In this document: piece after piece, positions 55,887 through 64,000 of the stretch | How positions within the stretch are numbered: position 1 is the first letter of the stretch | How the letters are laid out: each line of letters begins with the position of its first letter | DNA from: Sphingobacterium faecium | Lineage (GTDB): Bacteria; Bacteroidota; Bacteroidia; Sphingobacteriales; Sphingobacteriaceae | Direction of reading: 5' to 3' | NCBI RefSeq assembly: GCF_003054045.1 | Contig: NZ_QBKH01000002.1 | Span: 186,001-250,000, forward strand | Length of the DNA: 64,000 nt | Made by a program: the position numbers and the translations under genes | Notes under the pieces: model-generated | What the model saw: only the letters and a program-made list of their open reading frames with translations | Database searches by the model: none | Told to the model about the DNA's origin: nothing

Positions 55887-57107
55887 ATGTGGAAGAGGCT
55901 TAAATCAGGAGCAAATTCACCCGGTCGGACTGGATACAATCAAAAAAAAGAAGGCTTGGAGCATACGCATACTGCCGTCGGCATCAATACACGGAATAAA
56001 AGGGTATTAGTGATAATCAATTCGACCAAATTCAGCGGCGCTGAATCGAGTATCATGACCTTATTGGAACATCTTCGGAATGAATATCAGATCTTTGTTG
56101 CTCTCCCTGCTGATAGCGACCTGGATGACCGGTTTAAAAAAATCGGGTATAATACCATTGCTCTTGATATGATGCGTTTTTCGGGAAGTAAGACTATTCT
56201 CCAAAAAATGAAACAGGGCTTTCATATTGTCAAGCAAGGGTTTAAGATCGCAAAGATGGTCCGGAGTAAGCAAATTGATGTGGTATGGGCTAATTCAACG
56301 CAAGCGTTGATCTATGTCCTGTTTCTTAAATTTTTTAAGCATGTGCAGCTTATCTGGCATGTGCGAGACAACCTGCCCAAAAAATATATTCCTTATTTAT
56401 TGGGCTTTTTTGCGACCAAAATCATCTGTATTTCTGAGCATGTGCGGAGGCAAGTGCCGAAGCTATTTCGGGCCGCTGTTGTTTACAACGGTGTGGATGT
56501 AACGATTTGGAAGCCAGAGTTGAATAAGAAGGTGCCTCCACAGCTGCGATTGCCTGATTCCGACACTTTTCTTGTCGGAAATATTGGTCAGCTGATTCCT
56601 TGGAAAAATCATCGTGATTTTATTAAGTGTGCAGCAATCGTGTCCCGCTCCATTTCAACTGTTCATTTTTTTATAATCGGAGCGGATCTTTTTTCAGCAT
56701 ATGATGAGTATGTCGAAGATCTGCAGGAGCAGATCGAACAAGCGGGACTGGCGCATAAAATAACCTTTGTCGATCATCAAGAGCACATAGCGCCTATGAT
56801 CAATAGTTTGGATATCATCGTGCACACGGCCTTGGGTGAACCCTTGGGGCGTGTCATATTGGAAGCGATGGCGCTGGGGAAACCTGTCGTCTCTTATTCT
56901 ACTGGAGGAATTAAAGAAATCATAACGCACGGAACTGATGGATTTCTAGTCGCTGAGCAGGATGTGGAAGGAATTGCTCATGCTGTGATCGAGTTGCTTA
57001 GAAATGAAGAAAGGTATCGTCAGACAATTGGTCTAAATGCACGTAATAAAATAAATTCACAGTTCAATATTCAAAAAATTGCTGAACAAATAAAAGAACT
57101 GCTCTAG
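55887..57107 (+). CDS. Glycosyltransferase family 4
   Basis: The GT-B enzyme has about 406 residues from the chosen ATG; a TTG seven codons earlier (55866) is an alternative. After a charged, poorly conserved N-terminal stretch of about 30 residues, the domain starts at VLVIINSTKFSGAESS. It continues with WHVRDNLP, GNIGQLIPWKNH and GEPLGRVILEAMALGKPVV. It lies between the carrier protein and the radical SAM gene. Confidence 0.85.
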   Translation: MWKRLKSGANSPGRTGYNQKKEGLEHTHTAVGINTRNKRVLVIINSTKFSGAESSIMTLLEHLRNEYQIFVALPADSDLDDRFKKIGYNTIALDMMRFSGSKTILQKMKQGFHIVKQGFKIAKMVRSKQIDVVWANSTQALIYVLFLKFFKHVQLIWHVRDNLPKKYIPYLLGFFATKIICISEHVRRQVPKLFRAAVVYNGVDVTIWKPELNKKVPPQLRLPDSDTFLVGNIGQLIPWKNHRDFIKCAAIVSRSISTVHFFIIGADLFSAYDEYVEDLQEQIEQAGLAHKITFVDHQEHIAPMINSLDIIVHTALGEPLGRVILEAMALGKPVVSYSTGGIKEIITHGTDGFLVAEQDVEGIAHAVIELLRNEERYRQTIGLNARNKINSQFNIQKIAEQIKELL

Positions 57108-57419
57108 TAATTTCATTTGCAATTAATCTTTTGAGGCGTTATGATTTATAGGATATTTTTTATTTCATTATTCTTGATGTCTGCCATAAAAATAAAAATG
57201 ATCATGTGTTGAAAATTTGATTTATATTTTCTTTTTTGTAAAATGAATTATTTATATTTACGTAAGTTATAAGTGTCGCGAACTTTTTTAATTTAGATGC
57301 CGATCAATTAATTTCCACCTGCTCGTTTGCTACACAATTTTAATTTGAGATTTATTCATAAGCAGTAAAGCTAATTTTTAAGCTTATGCTTCATTGGTAT
57401 TTTCGTAAAAGTCTAAATT
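57108..57419. other. Intergenic region before the radical SAM gene
   Basis: 312 bases, strongly AT-rich. No exact -33/-7 pair and no convincing terminator. A 23-codon hydrophobic frame at 57141-57212 has no support as a gene. Confidence 0.4.
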
Positions 57420-58595
57420 ATGCAACCAAAAACTAACCTCCAGTACACGCAGCATGCGGTAAAAAAGATCAAGCAAAAGATTCACAACACGAAACTTTGC
57501 GCAAAAGAACGAGAAAAGGACCCTAAATTTGCCCTTGACGTACCCATAGAAATCGGTCTAAAACTAACAAACCGTTGTAATCTCCGATGTACTCACTGTT
57601 TCCAATGGGATATCGGTGGCTACCATCACTCCCTCGACAAGTCAGAATTAAAAAAAGATGGCGATCTAAGTTTTGAGATTGTGACAGAATTGTTCAATAA
57701 AACAAAAGAAGCCAATTCATCACTATACCTTTGGGGGGGAGAACCCACTTTATATGCGCATTGGGATAAATTGATGGATCTACTGGTCGTGGATCCTCGG
57801 GAAACGGTCCTGTGTACAAACGGGGTTACGTTACATACGAAAATAGATTCGATCCTCAAGGTATCGGAGTATCTGACCGTTTTGGTGAGTATAGAAGGTC
57901 CGGAAGACATTCATAATGCGATAAGAGGAAAAGATACCTATGCTAAAATTGTAAAAAACCTGGATCAGTTGATTCAACTGCGAGAGGAAGGTCTTTTTAA
58001 GGGCACTTTGTCGGTTGAAGCTGTGATCAGCGATGGCTTGATTCCTCAGATGTACGAATTCTGTGAATATTGGGAGTCCAGAGGGATAGATAGTTTGTAT
58101 TTGAATTTTCCTTGGTTTATACCACATGCGGTTGCCGATCACATGGATGAATATTTTGAAAATAAATTTTCGTGGATGGGACCTGGTTTGGGAAAAGGAA
58201 ATTCGTGGCACTCCTTTGACTTTAAGATCAGTTCTGAACTGATTGATGAGCTTAAGAGACAGATGAAGAAGATTATTGATCGGAAATGGAATATCAGAAT
58301 TCGTTTTCATCCTGACTTGACCACAAAAGATCTGATTGAATATATTGAAGGTAGTGTCAAACCTGCTCAAGATAGAACGAGATGTCTGGGAATGTCCAAT
58401 CGAATTGATTTGCTGCCAAGCGGTCAAGTTACACCCTGTAAAAAATTTCCAGAATTTAATGTCGGTAATCTGAACAATAAAAGTCTAGAAGAAATTTGGA
58501 AGGGCGATAAATTTGATGAGTTTAGAAATATCCAAAATAATGGACTGATGGATATCTGTTCGAAATGTGAAATTCTATATGCGAATGGTATCTAA
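57420..58595 (+). CDS. Radical SAM protein with SPASM/twitch-type C-terminus
   Basis: The 391-residue protein has the radical SAM cluster CNLRCTHC (Cys-53, 57, 60), a GGEP motif (LWGGEPTLY), CTNGVTL and SIEGPEDIHNAIRG. The C-terminal region carries Cys-322, Cys-340, Cys-380 and Cys-383, the spacing of a twitch/SPASM auxiliary cluster, with NVGNLNNKSLEEIWKG typical of SPASM proteins. Such enzymes modify peptides, sugars or cofactors. No precursor peptide gene was found nearby, so action on a carrier-bound acyl group or a sugar is as likely as peptide maturation (inference). Confidence 0.85.
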   Translation: MQPKTNLQYTQHAVKKIKQKIHNTKLCAKEREKDPKFALDVPIEIGLKLTNRCNLRCTHCFQWDIGGYHHSLDKSELKKDGDLSFEIVTELFNKTKEANSSLYLWGGEPTLYAHWDKLMDLLVVDPRETVLCTNGVTLHTKIDSILKVSEYLTVLVSIEGPEDIHNAIRGKDTYAKIVKNLDQLIQLREEGLFKGTLSVEAVISDGLIPQMYEFCEYWESRGIDSLYLNFPWFIPHAVADHMDEYFENKFSWMGPGLGKGNSWHSFDFKISSELIDELKRQMKKIIDRKWNIRIRFHPDLTTKDLIEYIEGSVKPAQDRTRCLGMSNRIDLLPSGQVTPCKKFPEFNVGNLNNKSLEEIWKGDKFDEFRNIQNNGLMDICSKCEILYANGI

Positions 58596-58609
58596 ACATA
58601 TAGGGGCTT

Positions 58610-59416
58610 ATGCGCATTAGTCAGCATTTTTTTAAAAGTAATTCGACTGATCTTTTTGGAGCACTTTTTCTCCCGGATAAGCAAGTACATAGCTCCGGTT
58701 ATGTGGTCTGTCACCCATTTGCGGAGGAAAAGAAAAGTGGTCAAAAAACACTTGTCGACTTGAGCCGGCGATTGGCTGCTAAAGGGAATAGTGTATTCAT
58801 GTTCGATTTTCAAGGTTGTGGAGACAGTGGAAGCACGATTGCGCAAACAACGATTCGCGATTGGCAAATAAATATAACCGATGGCATTGATTTTTTTAAA
58901 CAGAAAACTGGATTAGAGAAAATCACTTTAATTGGTCTAAGATCTGCTGCTACATTACTATTATCGCCTGCTGTAGATAAAAAATCTGTTAAAAAGTTAA
59001 TGCTCTTGGAGCCGGTTCCTTCGCTCATCAAACATATTGAAGACTTCATCAAACAGAAACTGGTCAACGACCTCCTGACATATGGAAAGATAGAAACAAA
59101 TAAAGGGGTCTTGATGGACCATTTGTTGAACGGCAGATCTATCGATTTGAATGGTTATGAAATCAGTTCAGAATTTTATCAATCCTGTATCGACTTTGAT
59201 CGGGAACTAGAAACGATGACTATCCATCCGGATTTGGATATTGATGTGATTTCTATTTCCGTTTCAGGGGTGGTGAGTAAAGACTGTGCTCGATTTTATC
59301 AAAAATTTATGTGCGATCACCCTGCTGAAGTTCAAGCGATTAAGCTTGATGCTTTTTGGAATAAGGTGGATGGCGTTAAGGCAGATGCATTGTGGGAGAT
59401 AATCGATCAATTATGA
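58610..59416 (+). CDS. Alpha/beta hydrolase resembling XrtA-associated hydrolase 2
   Basis: The 268-residue protein shows CHPFAEEKKSG (His-35), FMFDFQGCGDSG and IGLRSAATLL. These match the layout of exosortase-A-system hydrolase 2 (HPFAEE, GCGDS, GLR). As in that family, the usual GxSxG nucleophile elbow is replaced by G-L-R-S-A, so catalysis by a classical triad is doubtful. It is co-directional with the radical SAM gene (14 bases upstream) and coupled to hydrolase 1. No signal peptide. Confidence 0.75.
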   Translation: MRISQHFFKSNSTDLFGALFLPDKQVHSSGYVVCHPFAEEKKSGQKTLVDLSRRLAAKGNSVFMFDFQGCGDSGSTIAQTTIRDWQINITDGIDFFKQKTGLEKITLIGLRSAATLLLSPAVDKKSVKKLMLLEPVPSLIKHIEDFIKQKLVNDLLTYGKIETNKGVLMDHLLNGRSIDLNGYEISSEFYQSCIDFDRELETMTIHPDLDIDVISISVSGVVSKDCARFYQKFMCDHPAEVQAIKLDAFWNKVDGVKADALWEIIDQL

Positions 59417-60306
59417 GGGAGAGCAGTTTATTATTTCATCATGATCATATCACCCTTTATGGGATTGAACATGCTCCGCTTGCTGAAAATAAGCTCAATG
59501 AAACCGTGATCATATTTTTACATGGTTGGAGTGGTTACCGTACTGGCCCGCATGATATCTTTGTCAAGATGGCACGAAGGTATGCTGCAATTGGATTTGG
59601 TTGTGTCAGATTTGATTTTGGAGGGCGTGGATTTAGTGATGGGGACCAATTAAAGGTTGATTTTCCGTCTATGTTAGCCGATATGCACGCGGTCATTAAT
59701 CAGATTGATAAACGACCGGAGGTCAAGCGGATTATATTGATCGGCATGTGTTCGGGAGCAAAACTCGGTCTCTATTATATCAAACACATGACAAAGGGCA
59801 AAGTATCACTTTTGGTCGAGCTCTCCAGTCCTCCGCTTAATGAAGTGGAAGGTAATATCAAGATGGAAACTCAGAAGTTTAATGCTCATCTAAAAAGTTA
59901 TTTTAATAAAGCCCTGGACAGGAATACCTATCGGCGACTGTTGAACAAAGAAATTAATGTGAAGCATATTTTGAGGATTTTACTTGATCCTTTTAAAAAT
60001 ATGAGTAAAATGGATGATTTTAAAGCTGCTCAGGCAAAAAGATGGGAACAGCAAGGTACTCATTTCTTTAAGGGGGAAGTATTGTCTATTCATGGCGGAA
60101 AGGATCCGGAGACGATCTTATCCGTCGGGCAAATTCAGCAGATGCTTGAAGACCATCAGATCCCTTTTTTGGAATACATCATTGAAGATGGTAATCATGG
60201 TTTTTATAGTGTATCTTGGGAACAGGAGATTATTTCCGTCGTGGAAAATTGGATGCTCAAGTTTTATGCAAAAGAATTGGAAATACCAAGTATTATAAAT
60301 GTTTAA
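59413..60306 (+). CDS. Alpha/beta hydrolase resembling XrtA-associated hydrolase 1
   Basis: The ATG at 59413 was chosen because it overlaps the upstream stop in ATGA; a longer frame from 59392 is also open. The 297-residue protein has FLHGWSGYRTGPHDIFVKMARR (38-55 region), VRFDFGGRGFSDG and a nucleophile elbow GMCSG (Cys-113). The distal histidine is in EDGNHGFY. The Cys elbow and the two blocks match exosortase-A-system hydrolase 1. A thioesterase-like action releasing or transferring a group from the carrier protein is plausible (inference). Confidence 0.78.
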   Translation: MRESSLLFHHDHITLYGIEHAPLAENKLNETVIIFLHGWSGYRTGPHDIFVKMARRYAAIGFGCVRFDFGGRGFSDGDQLKVDFPSMLADMHAVINQIDKRPEVKRIILIGMCSGAKLGLYYIKHMTKGKVSLLVELSSPPLNEVEGNIKMETQKFNAHLKSYFNKALDRNTYRRLLNKEINVKHILRILLDPFKNMSKMDDFKAAQAKRWEQQGTHFFKGEVLSIHGGKDPETILSVGQIQQMLEDHQIPFLEYIIEDGNHGFYSVSWEQEIISVVENWMLKFYAKELEIPSIINV

Positions 60307-60366
60307 TTTTTTCGATTGATGATGTGAAAAAACTGTGAAAAATACTAAAATTGTATGCATTTCCTT

Positions 60367-61296
60367 TCATGATGAATAACGGAGGGAAATGATATTTTTA
60401 ATTCCATTTTCAACGGATACCGGTTGTTTTCCTAAAATACCTAACATTTTAGCATTATCAGGCTGACGTCTGGACATGTCCCCTTCTTTCAAAGCGGGTA
60501 AATGTATAATCGATGATGACGAGTTCGTTAAAGCAATAATCTTCTCTGCCAGATCGCGAATATTAATTTCTATAGAACAACCAATATTGATGATTTCGTT
60601 GACTAGAAGTTGTCGGTCAATGATTTTAAATACCGTTTCCACATTGTCATCGACATAACAAAATGTGCGCGTTTGGTGTCCATTACCGTATATAGTAATA
60701 TCTTGATTGTTCATGGCAGATTCTATAAATCTTGGAATCACAAAATCACTACTTTGCTTGGGTCCATAAGTATTAAAAAAGCGAAAGATGCCAAATGGAA
60801 GACCGTACTCCTTTTGATAGGATCTAAAAAACGCTTCTCCAACATTTTTGACAATGGCATACGGCAACTTACAATTTAATGGGGTAATATCTTCTTTCTG
60901 TGGAAGCTGGGTGGATTCACCGTATACCTCAGAGGAAGATGCATAAAAGACGCGCTTGACACCTAAATCCCGTGATAAATTCAGGATGTTTTTAATTCCC
61001 TCGATATCCTGCAAAACAGCAAGTGGATTTTCCAATGTACGTTTTACGCCCACAACAGCTGCATAGTGAAGCACGTAATCAAATTGAAAAGCTTGCATAA
61101 TTGCAGCAAGTTCGCTGTAAATATTAACATCACATTTGAAAAATTTAAGGTTGGGATAGCCTTGGGGCAAATTCGCCTTGTTTCCAGTGGTCAGGTTGTC
61201 GACCACGACAACTTCATAATTTTGTCGTTGAACTAAGGTGTGAACAAGAGAACTTCCTAAGTTTCCAGCTCCGCCAGTAATAAGAATCTTAGTCAT
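60367..61296 (-). CDS. NAD-dependent sugar-nucleotide epimerase/dehydratase (extended SDR)
   Basis: The 309-residue protein has the Rossmann motif TGGAGNLGS (7-15), an active site with Ser-121/Ser-122 and Tyr-146-x3-Lys-150 (YAIVK), and FFNTYGPKQ and CYVDDN in the sugar-binding part. This is the UDP-glucose 4-epimerase / UDP-glucuronate decarboxylase / dTDP-glucose dehydratase superfamily; the exact reaction cannot be set. It would supply a nucleotide sugar to the locus. It converges with the hydrolase operon and diverges from the next gene. Confidence 0.85.
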   Translation of the reverse strand: MTKILITGGAGNLGSSLVHTLVQRQNYEVVVVDNLTTGNKANLPQGYPNLKFFKCDVNIYSELAAIMQAFQFDYVLHYAAVVGVKRTLENPLAVLQDIEGIKNILNLSRDLGVKRVFYASSSEVYGESTQLPQKEDITPLNCKLPYAIVKNVGEAFFRSYQKEYGLPFGIFRFFNTYGPKQSSDFVIPRFIESAMNNQDITIYGNGHQTRTFCYVDDNVETVFKIIDRQLLVNEIINIGCSIEINIRDLAEKIIALTNSSSSIIHLPALKEGDMSRRQPDNAKMLGILGKQPVSVENGIKNIISLRYSS

Positions 61297-61496
61297 TTGG
61301 TTAATTTTAAGTCATTTAGGTATAGTAATTTACAAAAATTATTGAATTAAATCAAAATTTATAGGACTACTTTATAATTTTTTGTCGTAAATCGCTGCTA
61401 TTGATACGTAAAGCCTATTTTAATGATGCTTAGGAGTTAATCATTTAAACTTCAGGGAGTTTTTTGTTGGGGTATCGGTATTCTCTTGTAAAATAT

Positions 61497-61504
61497 TATA
61501 TTTG
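61497..61504 (+). promoter_or_regulatory. -7 promoter element candidate (TATATTTG)
   Basis: TATATTTG fits TAnnTTTG and lies about 50 bases before the downstream start. The nearest upstream TTG elements are 8 or 27 bases away, outside the usual spacing, so support is only partial. Confidence 0.35.
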
Positions 61505-61555
61505 TTAAGCAAGTTTTTGTAACCTAACCTGGTGAACTAATAATTAAATATAAAT

Positions 61556-62668
61556 ATGAGCATGCCTAATATTACGATTTTAAATGCAGGACCTGGAATG
61601 GGGTTTTATATTCCTGGAATCATTATGCATAGACAATTAAAAAGTGCAGGCATTGATTCATGTGTGCATGTTTTTGAGCGTTTCTATCAACAGCAGAAAA
61701 AGGATATTATTCCTCAAATTAAATCTACTTTTCAAGAGAATTTTTCGATTGCTTTGTTGGCGCATAAATTGGCCCGTAATCCACAGGATGCATTAGATGA
61801 CCAAGCTGTGGGTGAACTTCTTGCGCTGTGGGTGAAAGAGCAACGACGTCATTTTGTTGTCTTTTCAGGTTTTTGGCTTCCCATTCTGCAGCGTTATCGC
61901 GAATTGATTCATCCAATTGAACTTCAAATCGACTGTTGTCATTTGGATGCTGATTATTCAGTTTCATGGAAAATGCATATGGATATTCATGCGGGTATGA
62001 ATAATAAGTGGTTTCATCATTGGGAAGAACAAGCGATAAACTACCATATCGATGTGGATAACGGTATGCCATTACCTTTTGAAGAAAGGACAAATAATCT
62101 ACTCATCCATGGCGGCGGTTGGGGGCTTGGTGATTTTGAAAAGCAAGCTGCGCGACTTTTCGATACGCAATATAACCTCTCTATGGTGGCCTATGGTAAT
62201 CGGGATTTTAAAAAGGAAGACGCTCGCATTCATTTTTACCATTTATCTTCGGAATGGAATATTTGGGATACGGATGAAAATGGCGAACATGGATTTCCAC
62301 CCCTATATGATGTAGATCGTGATCATGACTACACACAACACAGGCTTAATGATGCTCCATATTCCCCCCTGTATCAAATTGCTAAAAGTAGTAAGGCTAT
62401 TATCTGTAAACCAGGTGCGGGCACCCTCATTGATTCTTTATCTGCTGCTACGCCATTGATTATTTTGGAGCCATATGGTAAAAGTGAAGATAAAAATGGT
62501 CTGTTATGGAAACATCATGGATTGGGCATGTCATTTGATGATTGGGCTGCAGGAGGATTTTCTCATGAAGCGTTGGAACGCATGCATGTAAATCTATTGG
62601 CTATGAGAGCAAAATCGCAAAACTATATCCAATTGTACATCAAAAATTTACATCATAACAGGGATTGA
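61556..62668 (+). CDS. GT-B-like protein with MurG-type C-terminal motif, paralogue 2
   Basis: The 370-residue protein has AGPGMGFYIPG (11-21), HFVVFSGFWLPIL, DCCHLDAD, IHGGGWGLGDF (His-185 onward), CKPGAGTLIDSL (Lys-285) and TPLIILEPYGKSEDKNG, ending in GMSFDDW. The same blocks in the same order are found in the protein at 43564-44676, and both have 370 residues. The C-terminal part resembles the donor-binding half of MurG/GT28. A glycosyltransferase function is inferred; no characterised homologue is recognised. Its 3' end overlaps the converging GT4 gene by 16 bases. Confidence 0.6.
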   Translation: MSMPNITILNAGPGMGFYIPGIIMHRQLKSAGIDSCVHVFERFYQQQKKDIIPQIKSTFQENFSIALLAHKLARNPQDALDDQAVGELLALWVKEQRRHFVVFSGFWLPILQRYRELIHPIELQIDCCHLDADYSVSWKMHMDIHAGMNNKWFHHWEEQAINYHIDVDNGMPLPFEERTNNLLIHGGGWGLGDFEKQAARLFDTQYNLSMVAYGNRDFKKEDARIHFYHLSSEWNIWDTDENGEHGFPPLYDVDRDHDYTQHRLNDAPYSPLYQIAKSSKAIICKPGAGTLIDSLSAATPLIILEPYGKSEDKNGLLWKHHGLGMSFDDWAAGGFSHEALERMHVNLLAMRAKSQNYIQLYIKNLHHNRD

Positions 62669-63783
62669 TACAGGTCAAACGTATTTGTAGCAGTTTTTTG
62701 CCAAGTGAAATTTTTTGACCACAATATTCCTTCTTGAATCATATTTTCTCTGAGCTCTCGATCGTTCAATAGTAAAAGGATAGCGGAGATAAGGGAGTCG
62801 ATATCGTATGGATCGATTTGATAGGCAGCTCCTCCAGTGACTTCAGGCAACGCTCCTCGATTTGATATAATAACGGGGCAGCCACAGGCCATTGCTTCCA
62901 ATGCGGGAATACCAAAGCCTTCGTAGAGAGAAGGAAAAAGAAATAGATCTGCCATAGCATATAAGGCTGGTAAATACTGCTCGTCGATATATCCGAGTAA
63001 AATAATATCTAGTTTGAAACGGCTCTGCTTTATTTCGCTTAAAATAGAATCGTATTTCCAACCTAATTGACCAACGATCACCAATTTATGATCGCAGAGG
63101 CGCATGTTTTTAATTTTTGTGTAAGCTTGTATAATAAATGTGAGGTTTTTCTTAGGTTCCAAATTACCCACAAATAGAAAGAATTGTTCAGGAAGATTAT
63201 ACAGGCTCTTGATGTTTTCTCTGATTTTAAGATCAAGAACGGAATTAAAATTGGCCTTTAAACCGGGATAGATAACACGTATTTTCTCTTCCGAAATGTC
63301 AGGGAAATGATTTAATACATCATCTTTTACTTTTTGTGATACGGTAATAATATGATCTGCTTTTCGAATAGATTGGGGAAGTGTTAATTTGAAATAGGCT
63401 GCTGTTTCATTTTGACAAAGTTTTGGAAAATCTAAAGCTATCAGGTCGTGAACCGTAACAATACTTTTAAATTTGGAAAAATAGGGTAAAATATAACCTG
63501 GTGAATGATAGAGGTCAAAACCTTCCTCTTTTAAATAGGTGGGGATTACAACATGCTCATAATAGATTCGACTGAATCTATTGTTCAGATTGTGCTGTAT
63601 TTTTTTTAACTTGACATTACTGTTATCAAGCAATGGGCCTTCGTAATTTTCTGATATCAATATTTCAATATCATGCTCTTTTAAATCTAGTTGCTGTAAA
63701 GCTGCAATCAAGTTCTCAATTGAATATTGTACCCCACTGTGCTTATTTTTAAGTAATAGTCCATTAATTAAAATTTTACCCAT
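62653..63783 (-). CDS. Glycosyltransferase family 4 (mannosyltransferase-like)
   Basis: The 376-residue GT-B enzyme has an N-terminal GLLLKNKHSGVQYSI, LYHSPGY, TVHDLIALDFP, FVGNLEPKKNL and EGFGIPALEAMACGCPV with the EX7E pair. This set is typical of WbaZ/MtfB-type GT4 enzymes. It is read leftward, with about 220 bases upstream to the window edge holding no gene. Donor sugar unknown. Confidence 0.88.
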   Translation of the reverse strand: MGKILINGLLLKNKHSGVQYSIENLIAALQQLDLKEHDIEILISENYEGPLLDNSNVKLKKIQHNLNNRFSRIYYEHVVIPTYLKEEGFDLYHSPGYILPYFSKFKSIVTVHDLIALDFPKLCQNETAAYFKLTLPQSIRKADHIITVSQKVKDDVLNHFPDISEEKIRVIYPGLKANFNSVLDLKIRENIKSLYNLPEQFFLFVGNLEPKKNLTFIIQAYTKIKNMRLCDHKLVIVGQLGWKYDSILSEIKQSRFKLDIILLGYIDEQYLPALYAMADLFLFPSLYEGFGIPALEAMACGCPVIISNRGALPEVTGGAAYQIDPYDIDSLISAILLLLNDRELRENMIQEGILWSKNFTWQKTATNTFDLYQSLL

Positions 63784-64000
63784 AATTGATTTATAATCTA
63801 TGTATAAGATAGTTCTTTATAAGTTATTCACATAAAAAAATATGAATTTTAGCTACGGCAGACCTTTATCACTTTTGCTTAGGGAGATTGATGCAGAAAA
63901 ATCATAATTTTTCCTATGTTTGACAGGGCAGGTTCTAAAGGACTGATCCGATAAGTTTTCCGTTTGAAAAATCGGAATATAATAGACCTTATTGCAAAAC

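Noticed and set aside
57141..57212. 23-codon hydrophobic frame upstream of the radical SAM gene, considered as a precursor peptide
   Set aside because: No leader/core pattern, no cysteine or small-residue core, AT-rich chance composition.
57831..58427. 198-codon open frame on the minus strand inside the radical SAM gene
   Set aside because: Opposite-strand shadow of a well-supported gene; composition is basic/aromatic without any domain pattern.

Overview
The window looks like a chromosomal segment of a Bacteroidota bacterium, most likely Sphingobacteriaceae (Sphingobacterium/Pedobacter-like). This rests on the type IX secretion genes gldK, gldL, gldM and gldN, a SusC/SusD pair, Bacteroidota-type promoters (TTG-N20-23-TAnnTTTG), many lipoproteins with short lipoboxes, and moderate-to-low GC. 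The genus is inference. No rRNA, tRNA, CRISPR array, insertion sequence or phage gene was found.

Layout: (A) 1-11976, a tight rightward O-antigen/EPS operon. It holds the end of a Wzx flippase, a pyruvyl-transferase-family protein, several glycosyltransferases, two hexapeptide acyltransferases, an EpsG/Wzy-like polymerase and a secreted beta-helix protein. It ends with a pgl-like cassette: GT4, PglC-like phosphoglycosyltransferase, PglD-like acetyltransferase and PglE-like aminotransferase. The part before about 8.4 kb is visibly AT-richer than the rest. (B) 12031-16559, an accessory nucleotidyltransferase-fold protein, then a Wza-like export lipoprotein and a Wzc-like tyrosine autokinase behind a good promoter, closed by a strong terminator. 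(C) 16774-28760, a beta-barrel protein, gldK-gldN rightward, then leftward a two-component system with two lipoproteins, gldL-gldM, and a Wzi/RemB-like barrel. The normally contiguous gldKLMN set is split into two convergent halves. (D) 28957-36660, a decayed gene and a leftward peptidoglycan-salvage locus: NamZ (DUF1343), SusC, SusD, MurQ. (E) 37096-63783, a second, multi-operon surface-glycan region. It holds a second initiating sugar transferase, an ABC-2 exporter, a MurJ-like flippase, five GT4 enzymes, two copies of an unusual GT-B-like protein, an acyl-AMP ligase, an acyl carrier protein, a pyruvyl-transferase-family protein, an F420-hydrogenase-beta-like iron-sulfur protein with membrane segments, a radical SAM protein, two alpha/beta hydrolases, an SGNH hydrolase, a CBM9-like lipoprotein, a sugar-nucleotide epimerase, and a second NamZ next to a TonB-dependent barrel.

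How they fit: A and B together could encode a Wzx/Wzy-type polymer with its export kinase and outer-membrane channel. D would release MurNAc from peptidoglycan, import it and feed it to MurQ. E is the most unusual part. Its ligase + carrier protein + paired hydrolases resemble the accessory set of proteobacterial exosortase-A (XrtA) polysaccharide loci, but here there is no exosortase or PLP decarboxylase. A plausible reading (inference) is a surface glycan or glycolipid carrying an acyl or aminoacyl group delivered by the carrier protein. No polymerase or outer-membrane channel is seen for region E within the window.
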